Made by a program: the position numbers and the translations under genes. The notes beneath the pieces are model-generated. The model searched no databases, was not told the origin of the DNA, and saw only the letters and a program-made list of their open reading frames with translations. 64,000 nt of DNA from Lumbricus terrestris. Its lineage: Eukaryota; Annelida; Clitellata; Crassiclitellata; Lumbricidae. Below are positions 1 to 13,485 of this stretch, piece by piece. Location: contig OX457047.1 in assembly GCA_949752735.1 (NCBI GenBank), positions 13,973,674 to 14,037,673 of the forward strand, read 5' to 3'. Position 1 is the stretch's first letter. Each line of letters starts with the position of its first letter.

Positions 1-47
1 AAGTTGTTCAGTCGATGAATTCTCTCAGTTCAGATGTTCTGCATTTG

Positions 48-2240
48 TGTTGACGATGGCAAACCATAGATTCGTGCATGCAGAAATGCTGATGTTTGTG
101 TTGACGATGGCAAACCATAGATTCGTGCATGTAGAAATGCCAATGTTTGTGTTGACGATGGCAAACCATAGATTTGTGTATGCAGAAATGCTAATGTTTG
201 TGTTGACGATGGCAAACCATAGATTCGTGCATGCAGAAATGCCAATGTTTGTATTGACGATGGCAAACCATAGATTCGTGCATGCACAAATGCTAATGTT
301 TGTATTGACAATGGCAAACCATAGATTTGTGTATGCACAAATGCCAATGTTTGTATTGACGATGGCAAACCATAGATTCGTGCATGCAGAAATGCTAATG
401 TTTGTATTGACGATGGCAAACCATAGATTCGTGCATGCAGAAATGCTAATGTTTGTGTTGACGATGGCAAACCATAGATTCGTGCATGCAGAAATGCTGA
501 TGTTTGTGTTGACGATGGCAAACCATAGATTCGTGCATGCAGAAATGCTGATGTTTGTGTTGACGATGACAAATCATAGATTCGTGCATGCAGAAATGCT
601 AATGTTTGTGTTGACGATGACAAACCATAGATTCGTGCATGCAGAAATGCTAATGTTTGTGTTGACGATGGCAAACCATAGATTCGTGCATGCAGAAATG
701 CTAATGTTTGTGTTGACGATGACAAACCATAGATTCGTGCATGCAGAAATGCTAATGTTTGTGTTGACGATGACAAACCATAGATTCGTGCATGCAGAAA
801 TGCCAATGTTTGTATTGACGATGGCAAACCATAGATTCGTGCATGCAGAAATGCTAATGTTTGTGTTGACGATGGCAAACCATAGATTCGTGCATGCAGA
901 AATGCTAATGTTTGTGTTGACGATGGCAAACCATAGATTCGTGTATGCAGAAATGCTAATGTTTGTGTTGACGATGGCAAACCATAGATTCGTGCATGCA
1001 GAAATGCCAATGTTTGTATTGACGATTGCAAACCATAGATTCGTGCATGCAGAAATGCTAATGTTTGTGTTGACGATGGCAAACCATAGATTCGTGCATG
1101 CAGAAATGCTAATGTTTGTGTTGACGATGGCAAACCATAGATTCGTGCATGCAGAAATGCTAATGTTTGTGTTGACGATGGCAAACCATAGATTCGTGCA
1201 TGCAGAAATGCTAATGTTTGTGTTGACGATGGCAAACCATAGATTCGTGCATGCAGAAATGCTAATGTTTGTGTTGACGATGGCAAACCATAGATTCGTG
1301 CATGCAGAAATGCCAATGTTTGTATTGACGATGGCAAACCATAGATTCGTGCATGCAGAAATGCTAATGTTTGTGTTGACGATGGCAAACCATAGATTCG
1401 TGCATGCAGAAATGCTAATGTTTGTGTTGACGATGTCAAACCATAGATTCGTGCATGCAGAAATGCTAATGTTTGTGTTGACGATGGCAAACCATAGATT
1501 CGTGTATGCAGAAATGGTAATGTTTGTGTTGACGATGGCAAACCATAGATTCGTGCATGCAGAAATGCTAATGTTTGTGTTGACGATGACAAACCATAGA
1601 TTCGTGCATGCAGAAATGCTAATGTTTGTGTTGACGATGACAAATCATAGATTCGTGCATGCAGAAATGCTAATGTTTGTGTTGACGATGACAAACCATA
1701 GATTCGTGCATGCAGAAATGCTAATGTTTGTGTTGACGATGGCAAACCATAGATTCGTGCATGCAGAAATGCTAATGTTTGTGTTGACGATGACAAACCA
1801 TAGATTCGTGCATGCAGAAATGCTAATGTTTGTGTTGACGATGACAAACCATAGATTCGTGCATGCAGAAATGCCAATGTTTGTATTGACGATGGCAAAC
1901 CATAGATTCGTGCATGCAGAAATGCTAATGTTTGTGTTGACGATGGCAAACCATAGATTCGTGCATGCAGAAATGCTAATGTTTGTGTTGACGATGGCAA
2001 ACCATAGATTCGTGTATGCAGAAATGCTAATGTTTGTGTTGACGATGGCAAACCATAGATTCGTGCATGCAGAAATGCTAATGTTTGTATTGACGATGAC
2101 AAACCATAGATTCGTGCATGCAGAAATGCTAATGTTTGTGTTGACGATGACAAACCATAGATTCGTGCATGCAGAAATGCTAATGTTTGTATTGACGATG
2201 ACAAACCATAGATTCGTGCATGCAGAAATGCTAATGTTTG
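48..2240. repeat. 51-bp minisatellite, about 43 tandem units
   Basis: The core unit reads roughly ttgacgatggcaaaccatag followed by attcgtgcatgcagaaatgc and taatgtttg. The period is exactly 51 bp throughout. Because 51 is a multiple of three and the unit lacks stops in several frames, long open frames of over 700 codons appear on both strands. Unit variants (ggc/gac, cta/cca, cat/tat, gtg/gta) mostly change the encoded residue, so there is no sign of selection on a protein. I read it as non-coding satellite DNA. The left end is near the window start, so flanking context is missing there. The right end degrades at about 2240 into non-repetitive DNA. Confidence 0.95.
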
Positions 2241-2269
2241 CGAAAACGTCCTGCTGCAATTGTCTGTAA

Positions 2270-4812
2270 TTGTCTTTTATATAGCCCTAGGTCTAACAGA
2301 AACTCTAAGCCTTCGAAGGCTTCGTGTCTTTCGACGAGATAATAAATCCGATGGATCAGAGATCTATTCCATAATTTAGAATATCGCTGACATTTTACTC
2401 ACTAAGTATAATAGTGGTTAGGTGTCATATGAGGTAGACATATACATGCAAGAGTAGACCTAAAGGTATAGGCCTACGTCATACTGCTGAGCCCAACAAA
2501 TAGGGAATAATGTGGAGATGGAAAAAACGCTTTGCAATCTTTGCATTCGTACAGCCTCATAATTATGTCCATTGCGAAAGATGTTGTAGTCACTCCTTAC
2601 TAGTTCACTATCGTATTCTATTTCCTGCGAATGAGTGAAGATAAAATTAGAGTCTGCTGACTGCATGGTGTCATTCCCCGCTGATGAACATTCAATTTAA
2701 TTAATAATTATAAGCGTTGGCAACGCAGAACAATGCTGCAACGCATTCGATTGACTGACAGTGACAGTCATTGTCTGATGACATGATTGTGAGAAGTGAA
2801 GCTGTGCACAGCAGTCATCCTGTCCTTCATTCACGTCATGTCAACAGATATTGAAAGCAATCTCGAGTCTTTGTTCGGCGTAGTCGAACTGCTTGCAACA
2901 TTTAAGTCTTCTTATGCATGTGATATAAGAAACAGTGGTGTAGGGGTGGGTATGCGACTATGCGGGGTGAAGGCAACAAAGGATGCAGCGACATCAAATT
3001 TTCATGACCGAATCAATGTTGGACGCATAGAAGAATGTCGAAAGAGAATGGAAATGCAAATGCAGCCTACAAGCTACAAAGACCGACTGTAGCGAAAAAC
3101 TTCTGCATGGTGCTGTTTCAATGGTTTGGCCATAAACCAGGACAAGTCTATAGCAATTCAGTTCAAGATGGGCGTTGTCTGTATTGTTCCATTATCTATC
3201 CAGCACAGACCACGGTCCACGTCTGCAGGCTACTCCAGTACCAACATCTTGTATCATCTAGGCTATATATTGTCAAAGCGCTTGGTGTGACCGTGGACAT
3301 AAAGCTTGTCGGTATAACTATAATATACTATAGGCCTACATGTAGGCCTGTGTATTAGGAACGCTAACAAGACTTGGTGATGAATTAAGGCGTTTAGAAA
3401 GCACCTTATAATTTTATCGTCTGATCATTCTCAACGAGTTTATGGTATCATATATGATGTGTGATTCGCTTGTCGAGTTTATACATCCTGCATGTGCTTT
3501 AGACTCGTCTTATTTTTGATTATATCAAAGTTTCGTCTCAGCTGCTAGGTCACAGTGTTGTGCAAGCGAGTCGGCTGTGAACAGTGTACACGACAAAACC
3601 TTACAAACAATGAAGTGGTCGACGAATGCGACTGACCGTCAGAACATCGCCAAATACATGAAGTCTATTCTGCCATTGTTCCGTTGTTGACCTCATGAGA
3701 CCGTTATAACCACAAATCCGGGTGACATGCTCTTGCGTCGATGCGATTTATTGCTAGCCTCACATTTAAAGGGAACCAGAGTTATAAGGAGAATCGCATC
3801 AACATCAAAGTATTTTTGTATGAAAATTATTTGCGTGCAGGCCTATTATACGATTTATTGACCTGTGTATCTGAAGACGCGTTCGATAAAGGTGTCATCT
3901 AAAGTTCAGAAGGCAGAAGATATAAGCATTGTGCCTGTTGAGTTGCATCTCATTGTAGCCTACTGAGGGCTCAAACAAAAGATTATCTTGGAGATGCTGT
4001 AGACCTGGGCCTAATAGTTAATTGCTTCATTTATTCACAGTGTGGCTAGAAAGTTCATATAGGATAGGCCTACCGTTATCGCTGTCTTGTAGGCCTATTC
4101 ATCAAGTCTTAAGTTCAGATTTGAAGATGGGTTCTTTTAATTGTCTATGTCTTGGTTGATGACTGCTTTGAACTTCAAAGGATATAGTTAGGGAACTACC
4201 AGCCTTTGAAAATTAGATAGCATTTGATGTAAAATAATAGAAATTTAAATGACATAGAAACAATTAACTAAAACGCCAATAAGCCACTCCTCAAACCTCA
4301 CTGCCCCAGTAAGTTTTGAAAATAAGCTGAAATTATGTTCCAACAGCAAAGAATTCAATCAAAGACCTGTGACGTATGAATGGCATTGAGCTGACTCAAA
4401 GATTTGCGTCATTTTGGAGGCTTAGCGCATGCAACGCGAAGAGCGCGGTAACGATAAAGTTCCGCTAAGTTCATTGAGTTTTCTTGTAGCAGGCTGGATG
4501 GCTGGATGGATGGATGGCTGAATAGGGCGGATGCTTTGCCCGTAAAATCATTATTATCGGTCTCAGGGCACGGACGCCCAATCGCATTTAGAATTCCGGA
4601 CACAGATTGAGCGCCAATGTTGCAGGTCATCATGATGGCGTCAATACTGGATCAATTTGCGAGCGATATCTAAAGCGCATAACAGACATCATTCAGATCG
4701 AGTCAGGAATTTCACTATTTAGATGGATTTGTAAAGAAGTGTGATAAGATCAGATTAAATCAGACTTATTCAGTTAACTTACGCAGACGAACCTTCGCTA
4801 AGGCGTCAGAGA
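2270..4812. other. Non-repetitive DNA with no recognisable gene
   Basis: AT-rich DNA with scattered short ORFs of 100 codons or fewer, none of which resembles a known protein or has a convincing splice context. It carries several copies of the palindrome TAGGCCTA (near 2469, 3331, 4069, 4093) and a short GGAT-rich microsatellite near 4496-4520. I see no RNA gene. Confidence 0.5.
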
Positions 4813-5325
4813 CAGTGTTTAATCTAGACGTCTCTGGGGGGGGGGGGGAAAGTTCCCCCCCAGGATTGACATTCCCCCCCCAGAAAAATTTGACAAAATG
4901 ATATTGGTTTTTAGTTACTGTTTAGTCTGTTTTCATCATTGTTTTACATGAAGTGTCATAATATATCGTGATATTATTTATTATTACATGATTATAATGA
5001 CATTATTTACTACTATAATATATGATACTATCATGTTAAGATGACACCTTAAAATGCAGCCATTGCAATGTGGAAATTCAAAAAGTTTCTGATGGGGCAA
5101 TAAAAAAAGTACAGCTATTTTGTTAAGATGACACCTTAAAATGCTGTCATTGCAATGTGGAAATTAAAAAAGTTTCTGATGGGGAGGGGGCACATCCCCC
5201 TCCCCATACCCCTCCCCTTCCCGGTCTCGGCGCTACGCGCCTCACGAGCGTCCTTCGGACGCTCAATTGTCCCCCCCCAGAAACCTGAATTCCCCCCCAG
5301 AGGAGGGGGACTAGATTAAACACTG
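4813..5325. mobile_element. 513-bp non-autonomous DNA transposon, 15-bp TIRs, 9-bp TSD
   Basis: The ends are perfect 15-bp inverted repeats (cagtgtttaatctag at 4813-4827 and its complement at 5311-5325). A looser G/C-run similarity continues inward. The element is flanked by a perfect 9-bp direct repeat, cgtcagaga (4804-4812 and 5326-5334). Inside are an AT-rich core and two tandem, roughly 87-bp-spaced copies of a module starting aagatgacaccttaaaatg (about 5038 and 5125), plus runs of G or C near both ends. No transposase is encoded. A 9-bp duplication is unlike the 8 bp of hAT and closer to Mutator-like elements, so the superfamily is left open. Confidence 0.85.
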
Positions 5326-7292
5326 CGTCAGAGAGACTATGCTTTGGTCTTCAAGTGGAAATTCTGATATGAATTAAGGCTGAAATAAGATCACAAAGAA
5401 TCGAAATCCATTCGTTTTAACATCATGGCTTCAACTGAAATAATCTCTTCCGTTTTTCGGCAAACAACTTTCAAGGTTGTTATCACTATAGGTTAGGACC
5501 TACAGAAGACCATCATGATTATCAGATACAAGTTTCATGCAGTTTCACATGACTTTATAATATTGACACAGTGAGTCTCGCCCTATATATATAGGCCAGT
5601 ATACTCAATTCGTGTGCAGTGTATGCACCCTATACGTTCTACTGTGGCAGGTTTTGTAAATTATAATCTATTCAGTTTTTCTTTCTATTTGTTGACAGTA
5701 ACTTCTATAGCCTAGAAGCTTCTGTTCAGTCGATTTTCTGAATTGCTGTGTTTTTAGGAAATCAACTCAAACAAGACGAAGAAAATATCCTGGACAAATA
5801 CAGACGATCATTAAACAGTTTCTGCCAAAGTCTCTGACTATGACTTCACCATTGTATAATTAATTCTGAATGCATAAGCCTGTGTGTATTTTTTTTATGA
5901 CAATAGGATATACTGTAGGTTACTCAGTAGAGCATCGCTGTTTGCTCCCTATAATAGCGGTCCATCTATGCTTATAAACTCAACTAATCAATTGTAGAAC
6001 ATTTATTGTGCAATGAATCGAATGATAGAAATGAATGAATGCATTAGTTGGACTTGGACACTTGGTCCATTTGCCATGCATGGAATGCTTAGAATATAAT
6101 GGTTCAGCGCCAAAAAGTATATTAATAAAAATTATTTCCCCCATATTTAATGTGCTTTGACATGTAAGCTAATTGGGTCAGCTGTGTCACCAGGCTTTGT
6201 CTCATTTTGGAAATGAGCGAAGATTATAATTAGCAGTAATGACTTTGTCCTTACCTAATTTCTTATACTGCAGATTGCAAAAATTGAGACATTTAGCGAC
6301 GCGTGTCACTAGAAATCAGTCGGCGGATCGCGACGGACGGCGTAGGTTATTGGACATGACGGAACTAGGTCTACATATGATTGTCCTATATTAAGTCTAA
6401 TTAGTACGTATAGGCCTACGTAAACGTGCTTCTCATCGATCGAAAGTATCTGCACTGCCAAATGTAGCTGCACTGTGTTTCTAACGTAAGTGGATGGTGA
6501 TGAATTCAGTACTTGTGCTGCAGTTGACTTTCTGTATATATTATATAGCCTATGAGATGTCAGCAATCACTGCATGTGAACTGTGTGCCTCCCTCTGAGA
6601 TCACGTAGAAGCCATGAACCCCACCCCATTGGAGCCACTAATTTTACCGAAGATTTGCTACCACGCCCAACGTCATGCAATTCTTTTATATAGGCCTACA
6701 TAATTAAGTACAATTATATGTTTCAGGATAGAGCAGTTTGACAAAGCATAAATTTATGCCAATGCCATAATTCGCATGCAATTGACGTTGCCATGGAGAC
6801 TAGCTTCAATCACCAGAGCGCTGAGGAACGCGTGCGTTTCATCGTCGTATTCTGAAATGTGATGTGTTCAGAGGAACGCCTCGGAACGCAGGCAATCATT
6901 CAGAGAAATTACTGCCAGACAAAGGACACAATAATCATGGCCACCACCACCACCACCAGTGTGATGTATATAGATGTAGGCTGCAGTCAGACAATGAGCG
7001 TCCTCCTCGATGGCAATCATGTCTGGTTGTACACGATGCTTATCAATCACCAAGTAATCACTGTCTTTATCAGACACACATGCATGATGACATTTGTACA
7101 CGCCTAAGGCTTATAAGATGAAGGAGGGCAGCAATTCACTGCTGTATACACATACAATTAAATTATAGGACGTATGCAGTTCTCGTGTCAAGACAAATTA
7201 TTTCAAGGCTCAAAGTTGTAATAGGTTAATATACATTTGATAGATCAGATAGACTACTCTTGCTTATATACCGTACATAATACATTAATGCA
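5326..7292. other. Non-repetitive DNA, no gene supported
   Basis: AT-rich sequence with short spurious ORFs. TAGGCCTA palindromes occur near 6412 and 6691. A short CCA repeat lies near 6940-6957. No exon, RNA gene or transposon end is visible. Confidence 0.45.
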
Positions 7293-7350
7293 CAATGTTT
7301 AATCTAGTCCCATCTCTGCTTTTGTTTGGGGGAAATCGGGTTTCTGTGTT
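7293..7350. mobile_element. Solo degenerate end of the 4813-5325 element family
   Basis: The stretch beginning aatgtttaatctagtccc and ending near gggtttctg follows the same order of words as the inward reading of the right end of the 4813-5325 element: TIR core, a ccc run, a ctct stretch, a G run, then ggtttctg. No partner TIR is visible nearby, so this is an old, truncated copy. Confidence 0.55.
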
Positions 7351-9829
7351 ACTGCTTGTATTGTTATTCCCAGTATAGAATTAAGTAAAAGGTCAGGATA
7401 AGTCGTAGAGATTCGGCAAACTGCTTATCAGAACTTTGGTTCCTTCTTACTTGCTCACGTGTTTCTATCTATATACAATTTTGTATAGGCCTACGATGGC
7501 GAAGACGACAATCAAAATTGAGAACACTGTCGAACAGAAAGACACGACACAGAAAATACAAATAACTGTTTGCTTTATTACAAAGACCATAACCCCACAC
7601 TGTTAACCGATTGTAGTCTATTAGCAAAAACTGTTTCAATTTCGAATAATTTTATATTGAAGAGTTTTTGTGCCAGGTCGAATCAGCGTCATGCAGCCGC
7701 GTTGTCGATTGAGTTGAGCTTGTCTCTCTTTCTGCCGTGTTTCAATTAAAGGCCCACTGCGATCATTCTAGCACCGCGTCACTTGCAAGTCTCCACGTCC
7801 ACCACATTCCTCTAATCACTTCGCCCATTCATCCCCCTTCTCATCCCTCGGCTCAACAACGCACAGCACATAAATAAAAAATAAATTTAAAATTAATAAT
7901 ATTGGGCTTGCGGGATTTTATGCCGTGGCGTCCGCGCCAGGGGCCCTCCTGCCTTTGCGAGGAGCTTACGGGGTTTTACGCCACGCCAGAGGCCCGGCAG
8001 GTACTAATACAAATAAACTACAAACACACAACAACAACAAAACCAACTCAGAGCCACACAACCGTCACTCATCACAATCCCCTCACGCCAATCCCTCAGG
8101 TCAATCCTTTCAGACAGTCATGCAGCGGTTCCTAAAGCAACACAGAACATCCACAAAGATAATAATACGTGACATTATGACAGATAATTATTTATGGGGT
8201 CAATCAATCAAATTTTTTATATTTTTCATTTCATTTTTTATCGTGGCATCATTGTATACGAAGTTATAAAATAAGCCTACAAGCTATCCTGCTTGGTCCA
8301 GCTTGGGTGTGCCTCGTTTGTTGGCTAATTGATCCAGCCGATAGTTGGGTGAATGGATGAATGGATGAATGGATGAATGGATGAGCAAGCAGAAGAGTAA
8401 TTAATAGATCAATAGATGTATAAACGGATAAATGAATGAACAAATCAATTCTTACCTTCATGAGTATATATAGGTCTGATCGCGGTTTCATGCGTTTGAC
8501 GCTCGCCTTTCCTCCGACTCTGAATTTCCATCAGGTGATTCAGGTCCTATGGGCGTATACCCAACTTCTAGACCATGGTTAGGCCCCGTCTTCAGTTAAT
8601 TTTCACGTTGTTTCCGAATGGTTTCCTCTGTCTAAATGAAATAAGACAGCGCAACGCCCATGTATGCTACAAGTAAGGTCACAATTGACGTGGCTCTCCA
8701 ACCTGCGGAATCGGTAATAATCATTATGTGTGCGATCAAATACTATATGCGTGACATCATAAATTATTTAGCTTCATTATTCCTTCATTTGTCCACAAAA
8801 AATGACGTCGATCATGTAAATGATCCCAAAATGCAAATGACGTCCATTTATACTTCTTTGGGGAAATCTACATTATTACGTCACAATGTTGGAGATGACA
8901 CGCGTGTTTCGTCCATCGGTCACTGTTGCCATGGCAATACTCACTGTTTGCGACATCCAGAAGCAATGGCAGACAAAATGAACTTCGAATTTGAGGCCAA
9001 ACTTTTATTAGGAGGCAATTTGACACTTTTAATTTAACACCTTTCAGGGAAAACAGGTATATTTTCAAGACGTTTCGACGAAATGACTAAAAAGTCATAA
9101 GTTTCTCCGGCTAAGGATCAAAGAACCGACCATCACGGCAACTAAACTGACCCTAGACGACACGTCGTTATGCTGTTAATTTTTCATTTCATAATAATAT
9201 TTCATGTTTCACTAAACTTTTCAGTTGATGATCGATTATTTTCGATCCTTGAAATGAAAATTAAAAACTCTCTCACATACATTACGAATAATTTCTTTTT
9301 CACTTCGATGATCGACTGCCGCTCAGTTGGTGAACAGTAGGTCTACGTGTTGGTCTTCGTTTTCTTCGTTTCCCAGCATCTTTGTCGCGTTTTGAAGTCG
9401 TTTTAAATCGTTTTTGCATGTCGTCTTCTTCGTTGTCTTCACCGTCCTCAACAGAAATGAACAACGATCTCGAAACTGACGAAAGACAAAGGCATATACG
9501 TCATTTTATGATGACGTCATATTTGAGAATTGCGACGTCAGTTGAGTAAATCGCAACGGGTGTAGTAAGTGAGCTTCTGTGACAACTTACCGCGTTCCTG
9601 TATTATTCTATAATCTACATGCCTACTTACAATATGAACTGTGTATTTCAGGCCAAATTGTAGGTCTCGCGTCAAATTTAATTATGATAAGGTACGTATT
9701 ACCACAGTTACTGTAGCCTATAGCCTAAATAACAATTTATATTGTGGTATTACTTAAATAGTTATGAGCACAATTAGTTAGCCTAGCACAGAAAAGCACG
9801 CAATAGGCCAAGTTTGTGGCAAGGGGACA
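7351..9829. other. Non-repetitive DNA with a GC-rich patch and a GAATGGAT microsatellite
   Basis: No gene is recognisable. About 7905-8000 is a GC-rich patch containing an imperfect duplication (gcgggattttatgcc and acggggttttacgcc, each followed by a ccag-rich segment) and a small hairpin (ctcct...aggag). About 8351-8385 is a perfect GAATGGAT repeat. The ORFs here lack family resemblance. Confidence 0.4.
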
Positions 9830-9894
9830 ATATTTTGTAAATATTTAATAAACATCATTACAATTTTCTGCTGTGTTATCCACTGTTTATCCAT

Positions 9895-10330
9895 GATGAG
9901 AAATTTCGATAAGATGACAATTTAAAATGCTACCATATTACAGTGTGTAAATTAAAAAAATTATAGCAATGGAAGGAGACATTTTATTGAACCACATGTC
10001 TAACACTGAAATCATGAGTAATTTTCTTAAGATGACAGCTTAAAATGCGACGCTTTCAATGTTCAAATTGATTTTTGTAAACAATTGCAAAGTCTTGAAC
10101 CATGACAATCAGCATTGAAAAATTATCAATTTTATAAAGCTTAAAAAGCAAATTCTACCATTTCAGGGTGGAAATAGAAATTTTTCAAACAATTTGGAGG
10201 ATGCATTGATTGAAGTCTTAAAGTTTTTCAGCAAACAAATAGGCTAATGAAAAAGTTTTTGGATGATAGCTTAAAATGTTACCATGAAGGCCGTATTTAT
10301 GGGGTGTTTTGGGTGTTTGAACACCCCGAA
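9895..10330. repeat. Diverged modules related to the interior of the 4813-5325 element
   Basis: Four diverged modules of roughly 115 bp each carry a variant of gatgacannttaaaatg followed by a cat/atgt segment and an A-rich stretch (near 9906, 10027, 10140 and 10262). The same module occurs twice in the 4813-5325 element. The last module runs into a hairpin built on gggtgtttgaacaccc (about 10306-10325). Likely a decayed relative of that transposon; no TIR or TSD was found. Confidence 0.5.
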
Positions 10331-10477
10331 ATGAAATAATGTAAAAATTAAATAAAGAATTTAACCCTAAACTAACAGTATAACACACGATGTGAAAACT
10401 AAGGGAGGTTTTAATTTCGTAGTTCTCATTTCTTTGTGAAATCATATGATAAATTGGATCATGGCCATGATCATCCA

Positions 10478-10806
<329 letters not shown>

Positions 10807-10816
10807 CTGGAAGCTG

Positions 10817-11126
10817 CAGTGGCGGCGCTAGGAAGAATTAGGGGGCTAAGCCCCTCTTTCAGAGGCTAAACCCCCTAAAAAATGCCCATCCGGGTTTTTT
10901 TACATGCAAAATTGAAATATCTCCACGATTTTCGACCGGATGCCGGATGACTAAAAAAAGGTCGTCAGAAATTTTTGTGGACGTAAACGGAAAATGTTCA
11001 TGAGATTTCGGCCGGATGACTAAAAAAGGTCGTCATAAAATTTGGCGGATGAAAAATGAAAAATGGAAAATTTCCTCCGAGGCTTCAGCCCCCCCCCCCA
11101 AATCTCAAATCCTGGCGCCGCCACTG
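10817..11126. mobile_element. hAT-like MITE (cagtggcggcg family), 310 bp
   Basis: Terminal inverted repeats cagtggcggcgctagga (left) and the complement of tcctggcgccgccactg (right). It is flanked by 8-bp near-identical duplications, ggaagctg at 10809-10816 and ggaagttg at 11127-11134 (7 of 8). An 8-bp target duplication with CAGTG termini is typical of hAT elements. The interior holds two copies of gactaaaaaaggtcgtca. The copy at 52871 is the same family in the opposite orientation. No coding capacity. Confidence 0.88.
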
Positions 11127-11856
11127 GGAAGTTGCTTGAATCAGTTGATTTTGTCTGCTCAAGATCGAGTAAACACTCTCCGAAGCAAAATCCCGGCGAC
11201 GGCATTAAGTAGGCTATAAACTGATAAAAGCAAAATATTCTTCTCTAAGATTCTCTCAAATACCATGTGGTCCGGTAAATGCCACAATCTAATAATAATT
11301 ATTTTATTTCGTATAACTGTTTTATTTCGAACGAGCTAATATCGCATTGTTGTTGGTAGGCTATAATATAATTGAACCGTTGTGGGATAAAATGTAAATA
11401 CATCAAATTCGATGTCATTGATTTCGTGACGTAATCTATTCATCGTTCCTCTCGCAATGTTATCGACCTCAGTCCCGTCTCTCAACCTCCCCCCCCGACT
11501 GCTCCATCACGCTCCTTCCCTCCCTCCTTCCCTTCCTCCCTCCTTTCTTCTTTTGTCTCTCACTCCATGTCTTCCGTCTCGATCGCTACCTCCACACAGC
11601 GCTGCAGCCTCTAATCCTTCGGAAATCCATTAAGATCCACGTCACGATTACACGCAGCGGATAAATATCTTTTCATCTGACAAGCCATTCTGTGTGAATT
11701 GAATGCAAGCACGGTCAATGAGCGACGGAAAGAGGAAGGGGGAAGAATGTGGAATAGGAAATGACAGAATGAAACAAGATTGGGAAGGAGAGAATATGTT
11801 GTGAGTGAGACCAAATTATGAGTGTGTGGCTGAGAGAGAGGGAAAGGAAAAGAGGG

Positions 11857-11889
<33 letters not shown>

Positions 11890-12203
11890 GGAGGGAGGGA
11901 GGGAGGGAGAATCATCTAGGAGGACTGGAAAGAGTCGTGCAAATGAGACAGATGTTGTCCAGTCTGTACTGATAAGAAAGAAGCGAAGAGAGGTCGTCGA
12001 CATATTTTGATGGCATCGATGTCTCTAAGACTGCGAGGAATGTGTTCTGCTAAGCAGCTATATAGATTATGGTCGATGCCTCGATGGTCGATGGATGGAA
12101 GAAGCTGCTTCAGCTTCACTCAGCATTGACGTATACGTTTGGTTCAACTCTGCTTCCGTGATTCCGTTGTTTCTTTGAGTAAGATGATCTATGACCACGA
12201 CGA
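11127..12203. other. Gene-free DNA with polypyrimidine and polypurine tracts
   Basis: Contains a CCTT-rich pyrimidine tract (about 11505-11555) and, further on, a GA/GGGA purine tract (about 11833-11910). The two could form inverted or triplex structures. Open frames here are serine/proline-rich artefacts of the simple sequence. Confidence 0.55.
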
Positions 12204-12720
12204 TGTGTGCATGTATGTATGTATGTATGTATGTATGTATGTATGTATGTATGTATGTATGTATGTATGTATGTATGTATGTATGTATGTATGTATGCAC
12301 GTTTGTATGTATGTATGTATGTATGTACGTTTCTATGTATGTATGTATGTATGTATGTATGCATGTATGTATGAATGTATGTATGTACGTTTCTATGTAT
12401 GTATGTATGTATGTATATATGTATGTATTTATGTATGTATGTATGTATGTACGTTTGTATGTATGTATGTATGTATGTATGCATGTTTGTGTGTGTGTAT
12501 GTATGTATGTATGTATGTATGTACATGTATGTATGTATGTATGTATGTATGTATGTACATGTATGTATATAGTTATGAGAAAGAGAAAAAGAGAGGAGAG
12601 GAGGAGAGACAGACAGACATACAGACAGACAGACAGACAGAGACAGAGAGATACAGAGAGAGCGAAAGAGAGAGAGAGACAGACAGACAGAGACAGAGAG
12701 AGAGAGGGATAGGGGAGAAA
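12204..12720. repeat. (TATG)n then (GACA/GAGA)n microsatellite block
   Basis: About 365 bp of tetranucleotide TATG/GTAT repeats with few interruptions (12204-12570), followed by about 150 bp of GAGA and GACA repeats (12575-12715). Long MYVC- or YIHT-type open frames on both strands arise from the repeat and are not genes. Confidence 0.95.
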
Positions 12721-12825
12721 GAGGGGCAAATACGATCTAGGCAACATCCTATGTTGGGGAGATAATTTAATGATACTCAATTAGAAAGGCCTATAGGACT
12801 ATATAATTGTACATAACATGACCTA

Positions 12826-12868
12826 TATATAATGTATATATATATATATAAATTATATATATATATAG
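12826..12868. repeat. (TA)n microsatellite
   Basis: Alternating TA with two short interruptions. A second, purer (TA)n tract lies at about 13449-13481 and a looser one at about 13527-13582. Confidence 0.9.
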
Positions 12869-13445
12869 TGCTTAAATTGTATTGAATTGTTGAAGGATGC
12901 GATTTTCACTCCTAATTATAATTATATTTTAAGCCTAAATTAAAGGTCCGTCTAGTTTTTTTTTATTGAATCAGTAAATGTTAGCAATCACTGTCTACCA
13001 AATATTCTAATCCGTACCGTGAGTGTAATAGCCTATGTGCCTTACATGATATATCGATCTGGAACTTGTATACTTCTTATAACATTCAACATAAATCGCA
13101 AGAAAAGGAGATTAGAAATGACAAAAGGAGGTCAGATGGGACTTGATATCAGAGTAACATGTACATGCATGTTGAGGGCGGTCCCTCTCGCTGGTCTTGA
13201 TGTGCATAAGGACGGACGGACGGAGGGACGGACGGTGGCACGGTGCTGTAGCCTAGCAGGCGTATGATGGATGACATGGCTGCGATGGTGAACATATCGA
13301 TCACGGTACGGACTGGAATTAAGATGGCACAAGATTGTGAAAATAACCGTTGGATTATTTCATGATAATGCTCTCTGGTTCCCCTGCTGCTGTTTGTTCT
13401 GTTCTATTATAATATTTAATTTGTGAAGGAAATAACAGGACAACT

Positions 13446-13485
<40 letters not shown>

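Noticed and set aside
1..2240. CRISPR array or similar spaced repeat
   Set aside because: The units are contiguous with no unique spacers, in eukaryotic DNA. The same applies to the 25-bp array at 20814-21222.
47..2269. A 740-codon open frame (and a 724-codon frame on the other strand) over the 51-bp array
   Set aside because: The period is a multiple of three, so frames stay open automatically on both strands. Unit variation is mostly amino-acid changing and there is no gene context.
12067..12780. Long YIHT- or MYVC-repeat proteins on both strands
   Set aside because: Products of the TATG tetranucleotide repeat in every frame.
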